From NCBI GenBank assembly GCA_010279815.1, contig QEOQ01000640.1:1051011-1115010 (forward strand): a stretch of DNA of 64,000 nucleotides, read 5' to 3'. This document shows, piece by piece, positions 23,525 through 36,391 of this stretch. This stretch comes from Brachionus plicatilis. Taxonomy: Eukaryota > Rotifera > Eurotatoria > Ploima > Brachionidae. Positions within the stretch are counted from its first letter, which is position 1; each line of letters opens with the position of its first letter. Both the position numbers and the translations under genes were made by a program. The notes beneath the pieces are model-generated. The model made no database searches. It was not told the origin of the DNA and saw nothing but the letters and a program-made list of their open reading frames with translations.

Positions 23525-25072
23525 ATGGAATTAATTTGTAATCAGAGCATATTTTATCAAAAGCCACCTGATTTTTGTATCAGCAATGACATGAAATTGA
23601 CAAGAACTAATCTAATTACTATCAGTATATATTCGGTTATGTTTGGCTTATCATCAGTGTTCAATCTTACAATCCTGATAATGCTAAAAAAAACCAAAAG
23701 TAAAGAACAACTTCGTATACACAAATTTATCTTTAATTTGATAATTGCCGATTTGATAATCACCTTTATCACCATACCACTTGAGATAGGCTGGAAGTAC
23801 ACTGTGTATTGGAGAGTTGGTGATTTTGCTTGTCGTCTTTTTCAGTTTTTGCGCCCATTAGGCATCTATCTGGCTTCATTTATCATCATTTCGCTATGTA
23901 TTGATCGCTACTATGCTATACTCTATCCGCTCAAGATTGAAAACCACAAACTCAGAACAAAAGCAATGATATATTCATCCTGGATTTTAAGTGTGGTATG
24001 CGCAATTCCGCAAATTTTCGTATTCAGTCTCAAAATCCATCCCGTACATCGATGGTACACTCAGTGCATGGACTTTAAGTTTCAATTGACCGATGATTCA
24101 CCACCCTTTTTAAAAATTGCATTCGTTTTGTACCAAATTTTTGTTTCAACCATAACATTTTTTCTGCCACTTTTGGTCATATTGATAACTTACGGGTACA
24201 TTTTGATGGAAATAATTGGAAAATTAAAAAAAAATAAAAGTAAATTTTAACAAATAAATTAATTATTTTACAGAGTTGTTTAAAAGTCCCAAAAAAAAGT
24301 CCAAGTCGGGACTTTAAAATTAAAAAAAAAAACTAAGACTTTTTTTTTTAATTTGCTAGATCAGGCTTCATATCAAAAAATTTATATCCTCTTGGGTTGT
24401 CTAATGCAATGGATTTGCCACAAAATTTTCTTGAAATTTTAGCATAAATTTCTTCACAATTCTTCTTCAGTATTCAAAATTTTAAAGCCTGGACTTGGAC
24501 TTTTGAAAAAAAATAAAGTCCGGATTTGGACTTGATTTGAGACTTGTGACTTTTAAACAAATATGTTATTTTATTAAATTTTTTTTTTAAAGAGCAAAAA
24601 GATAACATTAATAGTGTTATTTTGTTCTCAAAAAATCGTAAAGATACGATTATTAAAGCAAAGCGTAAAACTTTAAAATTGGCAATTACAATTGGTAGGT
24701 TGAAGCATTCGATTTTGCCAGAAATAAATAAAATTTTTTTTTTTAGTTATCGTGTTTTTAATATGCTGGACTCCTTATTATTCAATATCAGTTTTGTTCT
24801 GGCTGGATCCAAACATGGCTAACAAAATTGATGACAGAATTTACAATTTTCTGTTTATATTTGCAGTATCAAATTGTCTGGCTAATCCTTTAGTGTATGG
24901 TAAGAAAAATAGAAGTTTTTTTTATTGATTTTTGAATAATTTTTCTTTTAATTTTGCAGGTTTTACCACGTTAAAATTTAATTATTCGAAAAAACGTAAC
25001 GAAAGAAATTGTTTTAACCCATCATTTGATTCTAAAAGCAAAAAATTTACAACGTTAATAATACGTGCTTGA
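23525..25072 (+). CDS. GnRH/AKH/corazonin-type class A GPCR
   Basis: Four exons, 23525-24239, 24593-24694, 24747-24899 and 24960-25072, give 360 residues with clean GT-AG junctions. Start ATG 23525 is chosen because the frame further upstream has no ATG. An N-glycosylation site (NQS) is at residue 6. TM1 is at about 30-54. TM2 to TM3 reads IIADLIITFITIPLEIGW, then KYTVYWRVGDFAC (Cys103) and CIDRYYAILYPL (DRY 127-129). The ECL2 cysteine is in YTQCMDF. TM6 has FLICWTPYY and TM7 has NPLVYG. The P-L-E-I-G-W..TV.W..GD.AC signature is typical of the GnRH/AKH/corazonin receptor superfamily. These are plasma-membrane peptide receptors, usually coupled to Gq or Gs (family knowledge). Which ligand subgroup it belongs to cannot be decided here. 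The C-terminal tail is short. Intron 1 carries an F1 repeat. Confidence 0.9.
24271..24560. mobile_element. Foldback family F1, copy B, in GPCR intron 1
   Basis: It opens with CAGAGTTGTTTAAAAGTCCC and AGTCCAAGTCGGGACTTT. It closes with GACTTGTGACTTTTAAACAA, the inverse of the opening, but lacks the final CTCTG. It lies wholly inside the 353-nt first intron of the GPCR gene, whose other introns are 52 and 60 nt. Confidence 0.65.
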
Positions 25073-25289
25073 AAATCAGCAGCAATCAAAATTTGTTCTG
25101 TTTTCATATTTGTTAATTAGATACCTAAATAATTTAACAATTAAATTGAATTAAATTAATTTTTTATAATTTGTTAAAATTTTTTATAAATATACAAAAT
25201 TCTTGTCTTAGATTGGACTTGAGTTTCATTTTGTATTTTGTATTAATTGTAATAAGATAGATTTTTCATTGTATTTACTAGGGATAAGC

Positions 25290-25397
25290 CAGAGTTGTTT
25301 TTAAGTCACAAGTTTTAAGTCGAATCAAGTCAGTGCTTAAAATTTATTTTTAATCTTGTTTAATTAACTTAAAGTTGTGACTTTAAAAACAACTCTG
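25290..25397. mobile_element. Foldback family F1, short copy D
   Basis: CAGAGTTGTTTTTAAGTCAC at the left and GTGACTTTAAAAACAACTCTG-type sequence at the right form inverted ends of about 25 bp. At 108 bp it is the smallest complete copy seen here, about 220 bp downstream of the GPCR stop codon. Confidence 0.65.
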
Positions 25398-26124
25398 AGA
25401 TTAGGATCAAAGAAACATATAGTATGCAAACAAAATATATAAAATGTGAATCAAGCATAAAAAGAATCTTATTTCTTTAAAATTATTTCCAGTTTTTATC
25501 ATAAAAAAGAGTAATCAAGTAAGTCAAAGAACTCAAACATAAAAAAGCCATTTTGTTTTGATGATTGAGAAGAAGTTGCTGATAAATGAAATAGATATGT
25601 TTCTGTTTATCAGCTCTTCAATATCTTGTTTGAATTTTTTATAAATTCTTTATTCGACCGAGCTTTGGTCTCATTTATTTAAAAAAAAAATATTGAAATA
25701 TTAATTTAAAAACAATATATTGAGTTTGGCCACTAGTTTTCATTATTTACATAAATGACATGTTAAAAATTATCGATAGTAATGTGAAGTTTACACACGA
25801 TACAAAAATTATAACAATTATAAAAGTTTCAATTCGATCCTCAGTTGGCATTGTGAATTTTGGAACAAAGAACAAAAAAAAAATTTTAAAATGAAATATT
25901 TTTTTTACTCTGAGTCCAAAAATTGTTCTGAAAAATGTATCAGCTGATAAAAGCTTTGTACCACCCAAATTAAGTCTCTGCAAAAACTCTGCAAGCCTGC
26001 AGAGCACTAAATGTATCAGAAAATCATTAAAATTAAATTGCAGAGTTATGTGGTCTACCTTATTGAACATTATTAATTGTAAAATCTCACACATTGCCAA
26101 CATGAACATGAAATTCAATACCCT

Positions 26125-26610
26125 ATCGATTAAAAACAGCTCAACAAGTCAGTTTGCGAAAGGGACTTAGGTATCAATATCCAAAGTGACCTTAAATAAG
26201 ACTCTCAAATCAAAAATGTGACCACAAGGGCAAACATTATTATATTGGGTAAGATTCGTAGATCTTTCAAATTTCCAACAAAAAAATAATTAGACTCTTA
26301 TACTTTTCACTTCAGCCTCGTTTGGAAAGCGCCATCAGCTCACGGTGTCCATGTCAAACTAGTGAACAATATGGAGATTGTGAATCTCAGAAAAGGTTTA
26401 AACTACAACTTAAACACCAGATCTTGTCGCAAAAGGTATAATCTTAGTAGAAACTCCAGTAAGGAATTGTAATCCAAGATTTAATTTTTAAGAAGATTTT
26501 TGGTGTTTGGAACAAGTTGCAAGAAAAAATTGTGAGTGCAATTAGTCTTAACAGATTTAAAACGAAGATTGACGTTTTGAAAGCGAATCACACTGAATTG
26601 ACTGTTATAG
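26125..26610 (+). pseudogene. Dead LINE reverse-transcriptase C-terminal region
   Basis: The plus strand reads KQLNKSVCERDLGINIQSDL, then QIKNVTTRANIILGKIRRSFKF, FSLVWKAPSAHG and ILEKLVNNM. The end reads FGVWNKLQEKIVSAISLNRF followed by KTKID. This matches the thumb and C-terminal part of CR1/Jockey-like reverse transcriptases (E.DLGV.I..DLKW...I...KAN..LG.IKR...; F..RVV..WN.LP..VV.A.S...FK..L). It has multiple stops and frameshifts. The segment just upstream (25975-26060) shares TCTGCAAAAACTCTGCAA with the core of the M1 MITEs. Confidence 0.75.
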
Positions 26611-27335
26611 CTCATAAGAGCTTTGATTGCAGTAATAACTATTACTAATACTTTTTAATAATTTATTAATTTTTGGTATTTTTTGTTTTTCACAGTCTAC
26701 CAAACTGTATTTCAATTTTAGTTTGAATTTTCTGTATTCTCTTTTAAAAAATAATATTTCATTTTTATGTTTTATGTTTTTGTTCAATTGAATAATAAAA
26801 AAAGGCATTTTAAATGTACATACTAATCTCCAAAATAAAAAACCTTAATTTTAATACATCATTTCTCTATGCAATTGAGTAAAATCAAAAATTTTTAGTC
26901 AATTAATTTTAGCATTTAAAAAAATTATTTTAATAAAATAAATTAAAATTTATCTAATCAAAATAATTGAAAATTTTAATTTTAAGTAAATTACATTTTT
27001 GAAGCAATGAAACCTCAATTTGAAAAAATATTGTTCAATTTTTAAATCAAGAATTCAAAATAAAATTTCTAAATGTTTTTGCCAATTGATAAAACTACAA
27101 ATAAACTCAAAAGAACATTACATCTGAATTAGTCAGATCTATAAATTATGTGTTCCAAATATCAGTCTTTATCAAACCGTTCTCTGAAATTTAGCGTCAT
27201 TGTCGAACTTATGAATTATTTTAAATTTAAGAAATAATGCTTTTGTATTAAATTTTAAGTTGAAAAATATTTTTTTTAATTTATTATATGAATCAGAAGA
27301 TTGTTGGTCGCCTGCTTTTGGTAATTTATGATTTT

Positions 27336-27690
27336 GGGGTTGTGAAGTTCGTTTCAATTCGATCTTTTCAATTCAGAAAAACTTGAATAACTTTTTACTA
27401 AAAGAGAAAATTTAGTTCTGTAAAATGCTTAATTATTAACAAAATTGCTTAATACAGTAAAATGGGTCTGCAAAATACTCTGCAATTTTCTGCATTTTGC
27501 ACGCCATTAAAAAGTATTCTAATCAATTGTGCAAGTATATTGCAGAGTTTTTGCAGACATATATTTTTGGATTAAGCAAAAGTGCTTAAACATTAAGCAT
27601 TTTACAAAATTAAATTATTTCTTATTGTAAAAAAGTTATTCAAATTTTTCTGAATTGAAACGATCGAATCGAAATGAACTTCAAAACCCC
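27336..27690. mobile_element. Mutator-like MITE family M1, copy 2
   Basis: It is 355 bp and almost identical to the copy at 17416. The ends are GGGGTTGTGAAGTTCGTTTC and, inverted, GGGGTTTTGAAGTTCATTTC. The exact 9-bp direct repeat TATGATTTT flanks it at 27327-27335 and 27691-27699. A second independent 9-bp duplication fixes the element boundaries and supports the Mutator-type assignment. Confidence 0.9.
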
Positions 27691-27814
27691 TATGATTTTT
27701 AATTTTTAAAATTTTTTTCTTTTAAATTTTACCTTAAAATTTCTTCTAAAAAACCTGAACTTGTAAAATTTTCAATTTTTAAAGGGAAAATTTTTACAAG
27801 CCATCTTTAAATTT

Positions 27815-28215
27815 TCCATTTTTGGCCATACGTACATTAGAGGCAGCTCTTGACAATTGTTCCTTGAGCATAGAATATTGGTCCATATGACCAAGCATTG
27901 ATCCTGTATGATTTTCTAGCTTTTCCAACTAATACCAAACACCATCAATAAATGCTTCCCCATCAATCTTACCCATCACTTTTTAAACTGATGTTTGCTA
28001 GTAGTTCGAAATGCTCCTTAAATTGAGCTAATTTTTGATACTCACTTGATGTGAGTGATTTTCGAACATCTTCGTCGAATCTTTGAAACCTTTCGGATTG
28101 TTACTCTTTTTGTTCATTTTCGAAAATGCCCACTTTTTCTTAAGGTGAAAAACTAAATTAAAAAATTCTATTGATCTTGTATTTGGCCAGAATGCATAGC
28201 ATTTATGCATTGTTT
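27815..28215 (-). pseudogene. Degenerate unidentified coding fragment
   Basis: On the minus strand, two frames joined by a frameshift read ERFQRFDEDVRKSLTSSEYQ, KLAQFKEHFELLANIS, then KIDGEAFIDGVWY, LEKLENHTGSMLGHMDQYSM and LKEQLSRAASNVRM. Base composition is richer than the flanks and the text is protein-like and helical, so this is probably a decayed gene or a transposon-encoded protein. I do not recognise the family. Confidence 0.45.
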
Positions 28216-28618
28216 TTACAAGGGGTGTTTGATATCTATCTGTTCTAAGTTTACCTTGGACAAGACACTTGCCACTCTTTTACAAGCAAGGTAATCCTAG
28301 AATGTGGTAATAATGTGATTTTGTTTTATCGTTAAGGTAGTCCCTTGCAATTAGTCTTATCGACTAATTCAATTGAAATTTTATAGGGATTGCGCTTGTC
28401 GCTAAGTAAAACGAAGAAAACTTTAATCCAATTTAAGCTTTTGCTCATTTAAAAAAGTTGAACAATTTGGATGGTTTTTGTTTAAATAGAATAAAAAATG
28501 GATAGATTGTCATTTCAATACATATTTTTTCGGTAGTGTGACATAATAAATATAGACAAAATACAGAAAAAAAACATCGAATTTACTTGGAAAAAAAAAT
28601 GTCGAATAGAAAAATATA

Positions 28619-28818
28619 CAGTACTGATTTGTTCCTATGGTTTTACCAAAATTTACGCGAATTTACCAAAATTTTAGTGAATTTACGGGAATTCCGGTAA
28701 ATTTACTGTTTTTCACTTTTGCGATTTTACGAAAAATTACCGGAATTCCCGTAAATTCACTAAAATTTTGGTAAATTCGCGTAAATTTTGGTAAAACCAT
28801 AGGAACAAATCAGTACTG
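28619..28818. mobile_element. Perfect palindromic Tc1/mariner-type MITE
   Basis: It is 200 bp with 82-bp arms that I find identical base for base around a 36-bp centre. The ends begin CAGTACTGATTTGTTCC and each is flanked by TA (28617-28618, 28819-28820). CAGT-type ends with TA duplication are typical of Tc1/mariner. There is no coding sequence. Identical arms suggest a young insertion or ongoing arm correction. Confidence 0.88.
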
Positions 28819-28820
28819 TA

Positions 28821-30444
28821 GAAAATTATACAAAGAATAAATAGTCTAATTATTTTTTTTTCAATTTTTTTCTTTACCAATTACCTTCTAAAAATGATTC
28901 AATATTCAATTACAATATGGATGGTATAACATTGTTTAAAAAACTCCCGTCACAATACCAGTTGTTATTATTATTTAGAAATTTTAGATTTAAAAAATAA
29001 TGATAAATTGATGATAGAAAATGTTTGTTCATTTTTAAGCTTAATTTGAAATGAATAACATTAACTTTTTAATTTAAAGTTTTAACCAAAGTCTCTATTT
29101 TGGTTCTATAATTAAAATTTTTCAATTTTTTTTTCTATATATAGTCCTTTCTATTTTTTTTCTATTTTTTGTCATATCTGTATTATGTCTTTCTATGCTT
29201 TTAATAAATTTCTACATTTCGTCTTTCTATATTTTGTCCGCCTCCCATTTTTTCAAATTTTGATCTAAGAGAATAAAGAATTTAGCTGAAATAATGTTAC
29301 CTCAAAATCATAATCTTAACCCATTCTATCATTTTCTTACATACAAGAAATGATGTAATATTATGTAAGCTTACATTTTCTGACGTAAAATTACGTACCC
29401 ATTATAGAGCTTAACTTTAAACACTGTTCATAAGAATAAAAAAAAGAATAAAGAAGTAATATTGTATTTATTAAGTAGCCGATTCCTTATTAAATTAACG
29501 ATTTAAATAAGCTTTTTTGAATCCAGTAGGATATAATACTAGTGATGTTGCTTCCAAAGTGGCTCTTCCTCGACTACGTTACTCGTCATCGACATTTTAG
29601 TAAGGTATCCAAAAATAATGGTAAACTACTAAGTAATGGTAGCAAAAACGCTAAATCAATATGATTTTTATTATATAGAGTATGGACTAATTATAGAAGA
29701 TAAGAATTATAGATATAAGAGAGACAGGAAGTATCATAGTATTTAAGAAGAAGCCGTGTAAACAATGACTTAACTAAAAATTACCATGCCATGATGATCT
29801 TCCATTGAGTAACTAGTGGTTAATTGTTTTAATTTCTAAACAAGTTGCCACAACGAATTTATTAAAGGGACGATGAATAAAATAAAATTATCAAAAAGGA
29901 ACTCTGCCAGCTTAAAAGTTATCGTTTAATGTAGCGACGATATATATGTAATTAGTGAGAGTGATAAAAAAAAGAAGATCTAAATTAATATTTAAAATTA
30001 TTTCAGTTCATGTCAAAAATTATTTTAATGCAACTCAAAAATTAAAGATAAAAGTTATTATTTAAATTATTTTGGTAAAAAAACGAATAATTTAGTGCGC
30101 ATAAAATAATGTAGTACTGTTTTGAAATAATATAGTGCAGGTTGGCATTAAAAATAGTGCAACTCGTGATTAATTTATAGTGCAACATTAGATACAGGCC
30201 ATAAATAAATAAATTAAATCTTAAATATTTTGATTATTTTAAAAGAAATTATTGATCGCGAAGATACATTGAATGAATCATCGATCAAAGATAATAGATT
30301 ATCTGCTAACGAAATAGACATTGAAATTGACAATCAATTCGACAACTCCGATTAAAGTAATCGACCAAACAGATAAAAAAATTATCAAAGCTATGAAATT
30401 ATATTTTACAATAAAATTACTATAAAGGATATACTTGTTTAATA
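28821..30444. other. AT-rich intergenic, nothing firm
   Basis: No gene recognised. A stretch at 29530-29990 is slightly richer in G+C and may hold very old decayed coding sequence, but no frame gives recognisable protein. Confidence 0.4.
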
Positions 30445-31351
30445 AGGTTGTTTAATAAGTTTTTTCATCGATTTTTAAATGAAAAAATCTCATCAAAGAT
30501 TAAACTTCTTTATGCAATGTTGTACATCATTTGAAAGAGCAACTCTTGTTCTTTCAAATGATATATAAGATTATATGTTTGCTTTTTAAATTTCTAAATA
30601 ATTAACTAAATAAAAATGTATGGCAAAAAATGCACATCCGCCATTGCATGTTATTCAAGTTTAACGAAGGAAAAAATGAGTTTTTTGTGGAAAATCGTAA
30701 CTGTAGAAGAAAAGTGGATCTACTTCGATAACCAGGTCAACAAAAGACAATGGGTCGACCCTGATCAAGAGCCATTTCCTACTCCGAAACGCGAAATTCA
30801 TGGAAAAAAGGTCATGCTTTGTGTTTGGTGGGATCAGAAGGATATAATCTATTATGAGCTACTGCAACTCAAGCAAACGATAACCGCAGACCTTTATTCA
30901 CACCAATTGATACGTTTGAGTCACGCTTTGGAAACAAAACGTCCACACAGAGCTAAAGGAGAGCGAAAAGTGATTCTTTTACATGACAACGCTAGGCCAC
31001 ATGTTGCAAAAACGACTCGGAACACGATAGAGAATCTAGACTAAGAAGTATTATCTCACCCAGCTTATTCACCAGACTTAGCTCCTTCAGATTACCATTT
31101 GTTCCGATCCATGCAGCACTTCCTCAGTGAAAAAAGTTGCTCAGACTTGGAGGAAATCAAAAAAGACATCAGTCAATATTTCACCTCAAAACCAGCCAGC
31201 TTCTACGAGCGAGAGATCAAAATGCTGCCAGAAAGATGGGAGATGTGTATTTCTAGCGAAGGAAATTATTTTAGTGACTAATTATATTTTATTTTAGCTT
31301 TTATAAATAAATAAAGTCTAGAAAAAAACGGAAAAACTTATTAAACAACCT
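30445..31351 (+). mobile_element. Mariner element with internal deletion
   Basis: The left end AGGTTGTTTAATAAGTTTTTT (from 30445) is matched by the inverse AAAAACTTATTAAACAACCT at 31332-31351. TA follows the right-hand CC, but the left flank reads AA, so the duplication is slightly eroded. At 907 bp it is shorter than the roughly 1.3 kb of a complete mariner, consistent with loss of the N-terminal DNA-binding part of the transposase gene. Confidence 0.85.
30616..31281 (+). pseudogene. Mariner transposase, broken (N-terminal domain missing)
   Basis: The catalytic region is largely readable in one frame: SFLWKIVTVEEKWIYFDN, VMLCVWWDQKDIIYYELL, VILLHDNARPHVAKTTRNTI, then, after an in-frame TAA at 31042-31044, HPAYSPDLAPSDYHLFRSMQ and a mariner-type C-terminus. 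The second and third catalytic Asp are spaced D34D, the mariner signature. The first catalytic Asp, normally in VTGDEKW, is replaced (VTVEEKW). The N-terminal helix-turn-helix half is absent. Inactive on three counts. Confidence 0.9.
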
Positions 31352-31849
31352 AATAGTATTTTTATAAAAAAAGCATTATAATTTAAGTCAAGTATTTTAA
31401 AACAAAATAGTTATTTTCATTTCACAAGAGTATTTATAGAATACCAAGAGAAATTTTAGAAAAATGATGATTTTTGGTGATAGAAAAATTCTAAGCCATT
31501 AAATGAATAATCCGTTTATCAATTTGTTTTATTAGTCTAACAAAAATAATTTTCTAGATTCCACTCATCCAGACAATATTTCTTTATAAGTTTTATAATA
31601 CACAACTCACGCAAATCCCATTATTTTGACTTCTTTATTTTTATTCTATAGATAATCTTCAGATTTTACAGTTTCATGAAATAAAGCATTGATATTGTCA
31701 ATATTAATCAATAAATTTTTAAGATTTTAATCAAAAAACAAAGATACTTTAAAAAATTTTATTAATTTTTTCTTTTAGAAGTTAAGAAATTTTTTCTATA
31801 ATTCTATAGATCAATTTTAGCATTTTAATATGAATAATAATCTGATTTA

Positions 31850-32262
31850 ATTTTTTGTGTTTGAATTACAAAATGTATGCAATGTTGAAATAACATTGAA
31901 AAAGTGCGATGTTTTAAATATTTTTTTTCAGTTTCAAATAAAAAAAATGTTTTTAAATTAATATTGTAAGCGTTTTCATATTTAAAATTCTATTTTAATT
32001 CACATTAACGTGAACAAAAAATTAAGTGAACTAATAATTCATAAAACCCGAGAACAAGAATTGTTCGCATAATTAGTGAACTATGGTTCACCTTACCAAC
32101 TAGACCCAGTTTTTCAATGATTGAATGTAAATTTAAATCTAAATGAATTATTTGAAAGTTAAAAAAAAAACATTTTCAATATTTTGAGACTGATCATCAC
32201 CTTTTTTCAATGTTATTTCAATATTGGAAACATTTTGTAATTCAAAAACAAAAAATTAAACA
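31850..32262. mobile_element. Foldback element, unclassified
   Basis: The left arm runs TTTAATTTTTTGTGTTTGAA then TTACAAAATGTATGCAATGT and TGAAATAACATTGAAAAA. The right arm is its inverse with a few changes, ending ...AAAAACAAAAAATTAAAC. Arms are about 65 bp. No target duplication is clear and no coding sequence is present. Confidence 0.6.
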
Positions 32263-33054
32263 ATTTAAAAATATAAAAAATTATTTTTTTCGAAAAGAAG
32301 AATTAAAAAGTTAGCTTATTTTTTTGAATAAGTTTGAAAAATTTTTCCGAATGCCAAATAACGGGTGTAGAATAAAAATGGCACAAAAGTTTAGTTTAAT
32401 TTGCTATAAGAGTGGACAAGACCTTTCACAATTTTTTTCTAAATTTAAAATCAGACTGATCCTAGCTTTAAAATAAATAAATATTAAAAGTGAATTTTCG
32501 ATAAGTTTTTAGTAAAAAATTTACAAAACCATCAAAAAAAATTTGCCAAAAGCTAAAGTTGTAAGGTGATTCACTGGTCTTGGATACAAAAAATGTTCTG
32601 TATGTCGTTGAAATTTAGAAAGTTAGATGTTATAGAAAACGATAAAACTTTCAAGAGAAAAAAAGGAAGTGGAAGACCAACTAAAATTTTTATAATACTC
32701 TACCAATTTTTCCCTCAACTTTTTTATTAACAAATCTAAAATCTTAATTGATATGAAATTATTTGCAATTCAACAATTTTGAAGTTTTTTTTCTTTTCTA
32801 AAAATACAAAATTAAAATGTCAAGTTAGCATTGAAAATAAATTTAAAAGACTGTTTTCAAATTTAATTAAAATCAGTTTCAAAAAAATTAAAATTTTCAA
32901 CACTGAAACTTGGAAGCATTCACTACACACATTGCTTAAAACTACTTTTTGGATAATTTTTCTCTGATCTGCTCTTTTTGCATACACACTTATTGAATTC
33001 TCGTTTGCTCGATTTTTTTAATTCAAAAAATAAAATTAGAAAAGTTAAAGAACA
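32263..33054. other. Upstream region of RpL27A
   Basis: AT-rich. No TATA box is obvious. Pyrimidine-rich stretches at 32950-32975 (TTTTTCTCTGATCTGCTCTTTTT) could hold the terminal-oligopyrimidine start typical of ribosomal protein genes. Confidence 0.35.
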
Positions 33055-33895
<841 letters not shown>

Positions 33896-36320
33896 ACATT
33901 TTGAATTTATTTTTAAAATTAAATGCAAATAAATAATATAACGCCAATTTTTTTCTATTCCTTTAAACAACAAAATTTGACTTAATATTAGAAAAAAAAT
34001 ATTTTAAATCAACCTTAAAATTAAACTCAAATAATAGCCAAAAAAAAATTTAAATCAAAAAATGTTTTTTGATTTAAAACAAAAAATGAAAGAAATGACG
34101 CAAAATTTAACATTTGGAAAAAAATCAATTTATTAAAATAGCAAATTCTTATGAAATTTCATTAACAAAGATGTTGATTAAAAAGATATTTGAAAATTTA
34201 ATGATGGATAATCATATTAAATTGTATAAAATATATCCTGAACTTAGAATTGAATTAAAATTTTAAGTTTGATTTTGAGGCAGAAAATTTTAAATGGTAT
34301 CAACATTTAGAGATATTAATTCTTTACAGTTTCAAAAGAGATTTTAAAGTATTCTTGTAGGCCAAACGGGTTGGTAAGATTAACCAGTTGCTTTGACTAA
34401 TTAAAAGAATTTTTGATCAATACATTTTTGTTAAATTGATTTTTAACAACACAAAATATAAAAATTTTATTTTTTTTTAAAAAGTTGTTTATTTTAAAAA
34501 TGACTAACATGAAAATCAATTAAAAAAATGTTATTTACTTTGGATTAATTAATGGAGAGCAAAAAGTTCAACTGTTGACGAAGCCGAAAATTTGATTTAA
34601 AAGAAATAAATTCTTCATAAATTCTTGGTGTGAATTCTTCAAAATTTAATAAAGAATTAATTAACTCATGAAATTTTATTTTGTTTTTTTTTTCAATTTA
34701 AAATAAGTGATTGTTAAATCTTTAAAAAATATATGATTGACTTTCATAATATTTTAAATCAGACTTTATTTGCATTTTTATCATCAGATTTCATCTTTAT
34801 TTTTTGATGATAATTCAATAAGATAAAACCAGGTCGGCCTAATCTATAAAATTTTTTGAGAATAATTCTTCGTCAATATTTAATTTTGATTTGAATTAGA
34901 ATAACTCAACACAAAATCATGATTATCTTGAGAAATTTTTATCAGTATAAAATAATTTTAATTGGAAAAATAAAAAATGTCTTGAAATAGAATTAAAATC
35001 TTGTTTTTCAATGTTTAATTTCTTAATTAATTTTATAAATTTGAATCATTGAAAAACAATCTTAATTAGCAAGAATTTCTTGTTTAATTTTTATCGCTGA
35101 AAAATCGAGCTTTTTCTTATCTCAAAATCCATCCATTTCTTACAAAAAAAAACTATTCCAAAGTGATCTCATGTTACATGCACATTTGAAATCTAATACA
35201 ATTAGTTAATTTAATCAAACACAATATTTAAAATGCCTTTTAAATTGACATATTCAATGACCAGAATGAAATTAAATAAAAACCTAAAATTTCTCAGAGA
35301 GAAATTATTTTCAATTTTTCCAGGGTTAAGTGTAGGTGTTTGGAACACATCATTTCCTCGATAGCAAAATTAAAATTCCTATCAACATGATGCTGTTGGA
35401 ATATTTTAATTAATCCGAGCCGGGAGTATTCTTCAAATTGAATTCTATATCTAATCGAGCTTATCAATCGCAACAATAGTGATTAACAACTATTGATCAT
35501 TAGGATTATTTCTTAAACAAAGTATAAAGCCTCAAGTGATATTGAAAATTTTACCATTAAAAAAGACTGAAAATAAATTTAAGCATTATTAGATCAGGGC
35601 TTTTTCTATTTCTTAAATCAGTTTTTTCCTCAAATAATTAATAATTTCAATTTAGTTGTTTATTGTCAAATTGATACAATAGTTTAATTGCATCTTAAGA
35701 TTGAGTTAGAAGAGCTGGCACACGAGCCGTGAATAGAGCTATAAAATCTTGAGTATTAATGGAAAAAAATTCAAATTTGCCAATTAGTCGTTTGGCTGAA
35801 ATATAAATTTAAGAAATTAGTTATTAAAACCTGACGAAATCTATGGAAAATGTAAAAAATTAATTTCTACATTAAGCAGCTCAATTGCTCATGATTTTTA
35901 AGTTTTAATGGAACATTTTAGAAGCTGGGTCTCTACGAGACAAATAGCTGTTAATTTTTCCAAGTCATTTTCTTCTAGAGAATTTATACTAAGTAAGCCT
36001 TAAAGGAAAATTTAATATTTCCATTATCTTATCATTCAGAGTTTTTTTTTCGCATTCAAAAAATTGCTCAAAATGGCTCACAATCGGCAGCAATATTCAA
36101 ATTCAAGTTTCAAACTTATAATTAATATTTAAAAATTTTGTTTTCGACAAACAAGTTTTTGACACAAGATACCTTCATGCTAAATAATTGAATAATTCAT
36201 TACTTTTTCTCAATGCTGTTCTTGGTTTATTTATTCGATTAATTATTGATAAATGTTTGCATTCAATAAATTCAAATTATTCGTGTTGTGGGCTTATTGC
36301 CATTCACCTTCATCATTCTG
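33896..36320. other. AT-rich intergenic, nothing recognised
   Basis: No gene recognised beyond the RpL27A poly(A) signal near 33928. Short frames here reflect composition. Confidence 0.45.
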
Positions 36321-36328
36321 TATAAATA
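36321..36328 (+). promoter_or_regulatory. TATA box of the neuropeptide gene
   Basis: TATAAATA lies about 30 bp before a TTCAG initiator-like site (36353-36357) and 71 bp before the start codon. It stands in a locally GC-richer stretch (CTTCATCATTCTG), which makes a chance match less likely. Confidence 0.55.
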
Positions 36329-36391
36329 ACCACTAAAATTTTAAAAATTTTATTCAGAAAAAAAAACAGAGTTTTATTTCAAAGTGTAAAA

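Noticed and set aside
25747..26118. 123-codon minus-strand frame
   Set aside because: It overlaps the MITE-core-like and LINE-relic sequence on the other strand and has no known motif.
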